The notes under the pieces were generated by a model, which searched no databases, had not been told where the DNA came from, and worked only from the letters and a program-made list of their open reading frames with translations. Shown here one piece after another: positions 5,441 through 5,441 of a stretch of DNA of 5,441 nt. The position numbers and the translations under genes were made by a program. Each line of letters starts with the position of its first letter. Positions within the stretch are counted from its first letter, which is position 1. Origin of the DNA: Caulobacter sp. B11. GTDB taxonomy: Bacteria; Pseudomonadota; Alphaproteobacteria; Caulobacterales; Caulobacteraceae. The stretch is taken from assembly GCF_002737765.1 (NCBI RefSeq), contig NZ_PEGG01000081.1, positions 1-5,441 on the forward strand. The letters run 5' to 3'.

Positions 5441-5441
5441 A

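Overview
The window is GC-rich DNA, most likely from an alphaproteobacterium. The integrase, the Cro/CI-type regulator and the ParB-like protein all look like alphaproteobacterial prophage or island proteins. A Caulobacterales-like host is a guess. Apart from a short tail at the extreme left, every convincing gene is on the minus strand, so the genes read from right to left.

The left edge looks like the end of an integrated element. Bases 1-33 read as the last ten codons of a plus-strand chromosomal gene. Bases 160-205 are the 3' half of a tRNA-Arg(CCG) gene (anticodon loop, 3' anticodon strand, variable loop, T arm, 3' acceptor strand, discriminator, CCA). The 5' half is missing. A tyrosine recombinase gene ends at base 207, directly against this fragment. 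This is the usual layout of an attachment site next to int, so 1-159 should be host flank and everything to the right should be element. The complete tRNA-Arg is predicted at the far end of the element, outside the window.

In order of transcription (right to left) the element holds: the C-terminal part of a DUF2303 (YfdQ-type) phage protein; a large ParB-like protein with an N-terminal winged-helix-like segment; two unrecognised small genes (107 and 146 aa) and a short coupled ORF; a Cro/CI-type (XRE) regulator with a possible self-operator just upstream; a small excisionase-like helix-turn-helix gene; and the integrase. Tight spacing (a 1-base TGATG overlap, gaps of 2 and 28 bases) suggests that the ParB-to-repressor stretch is co-transcribed. 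The XRE-excisionase-integrase trio forms a second compact unit.

The most notable anomaly is a series of apparent one-base frameshifts, all in short G/C runs. One interrupts the ParB nuclease-like domain. Two compensating shifts lie in its C-terminal region, and one lies in the short ORF at 2114-2230. Either the sequence carries homopolymer errors or the element is decaying. I see no convincing new defence or immunity system. The least explained genes are the pair at 2230-2996.
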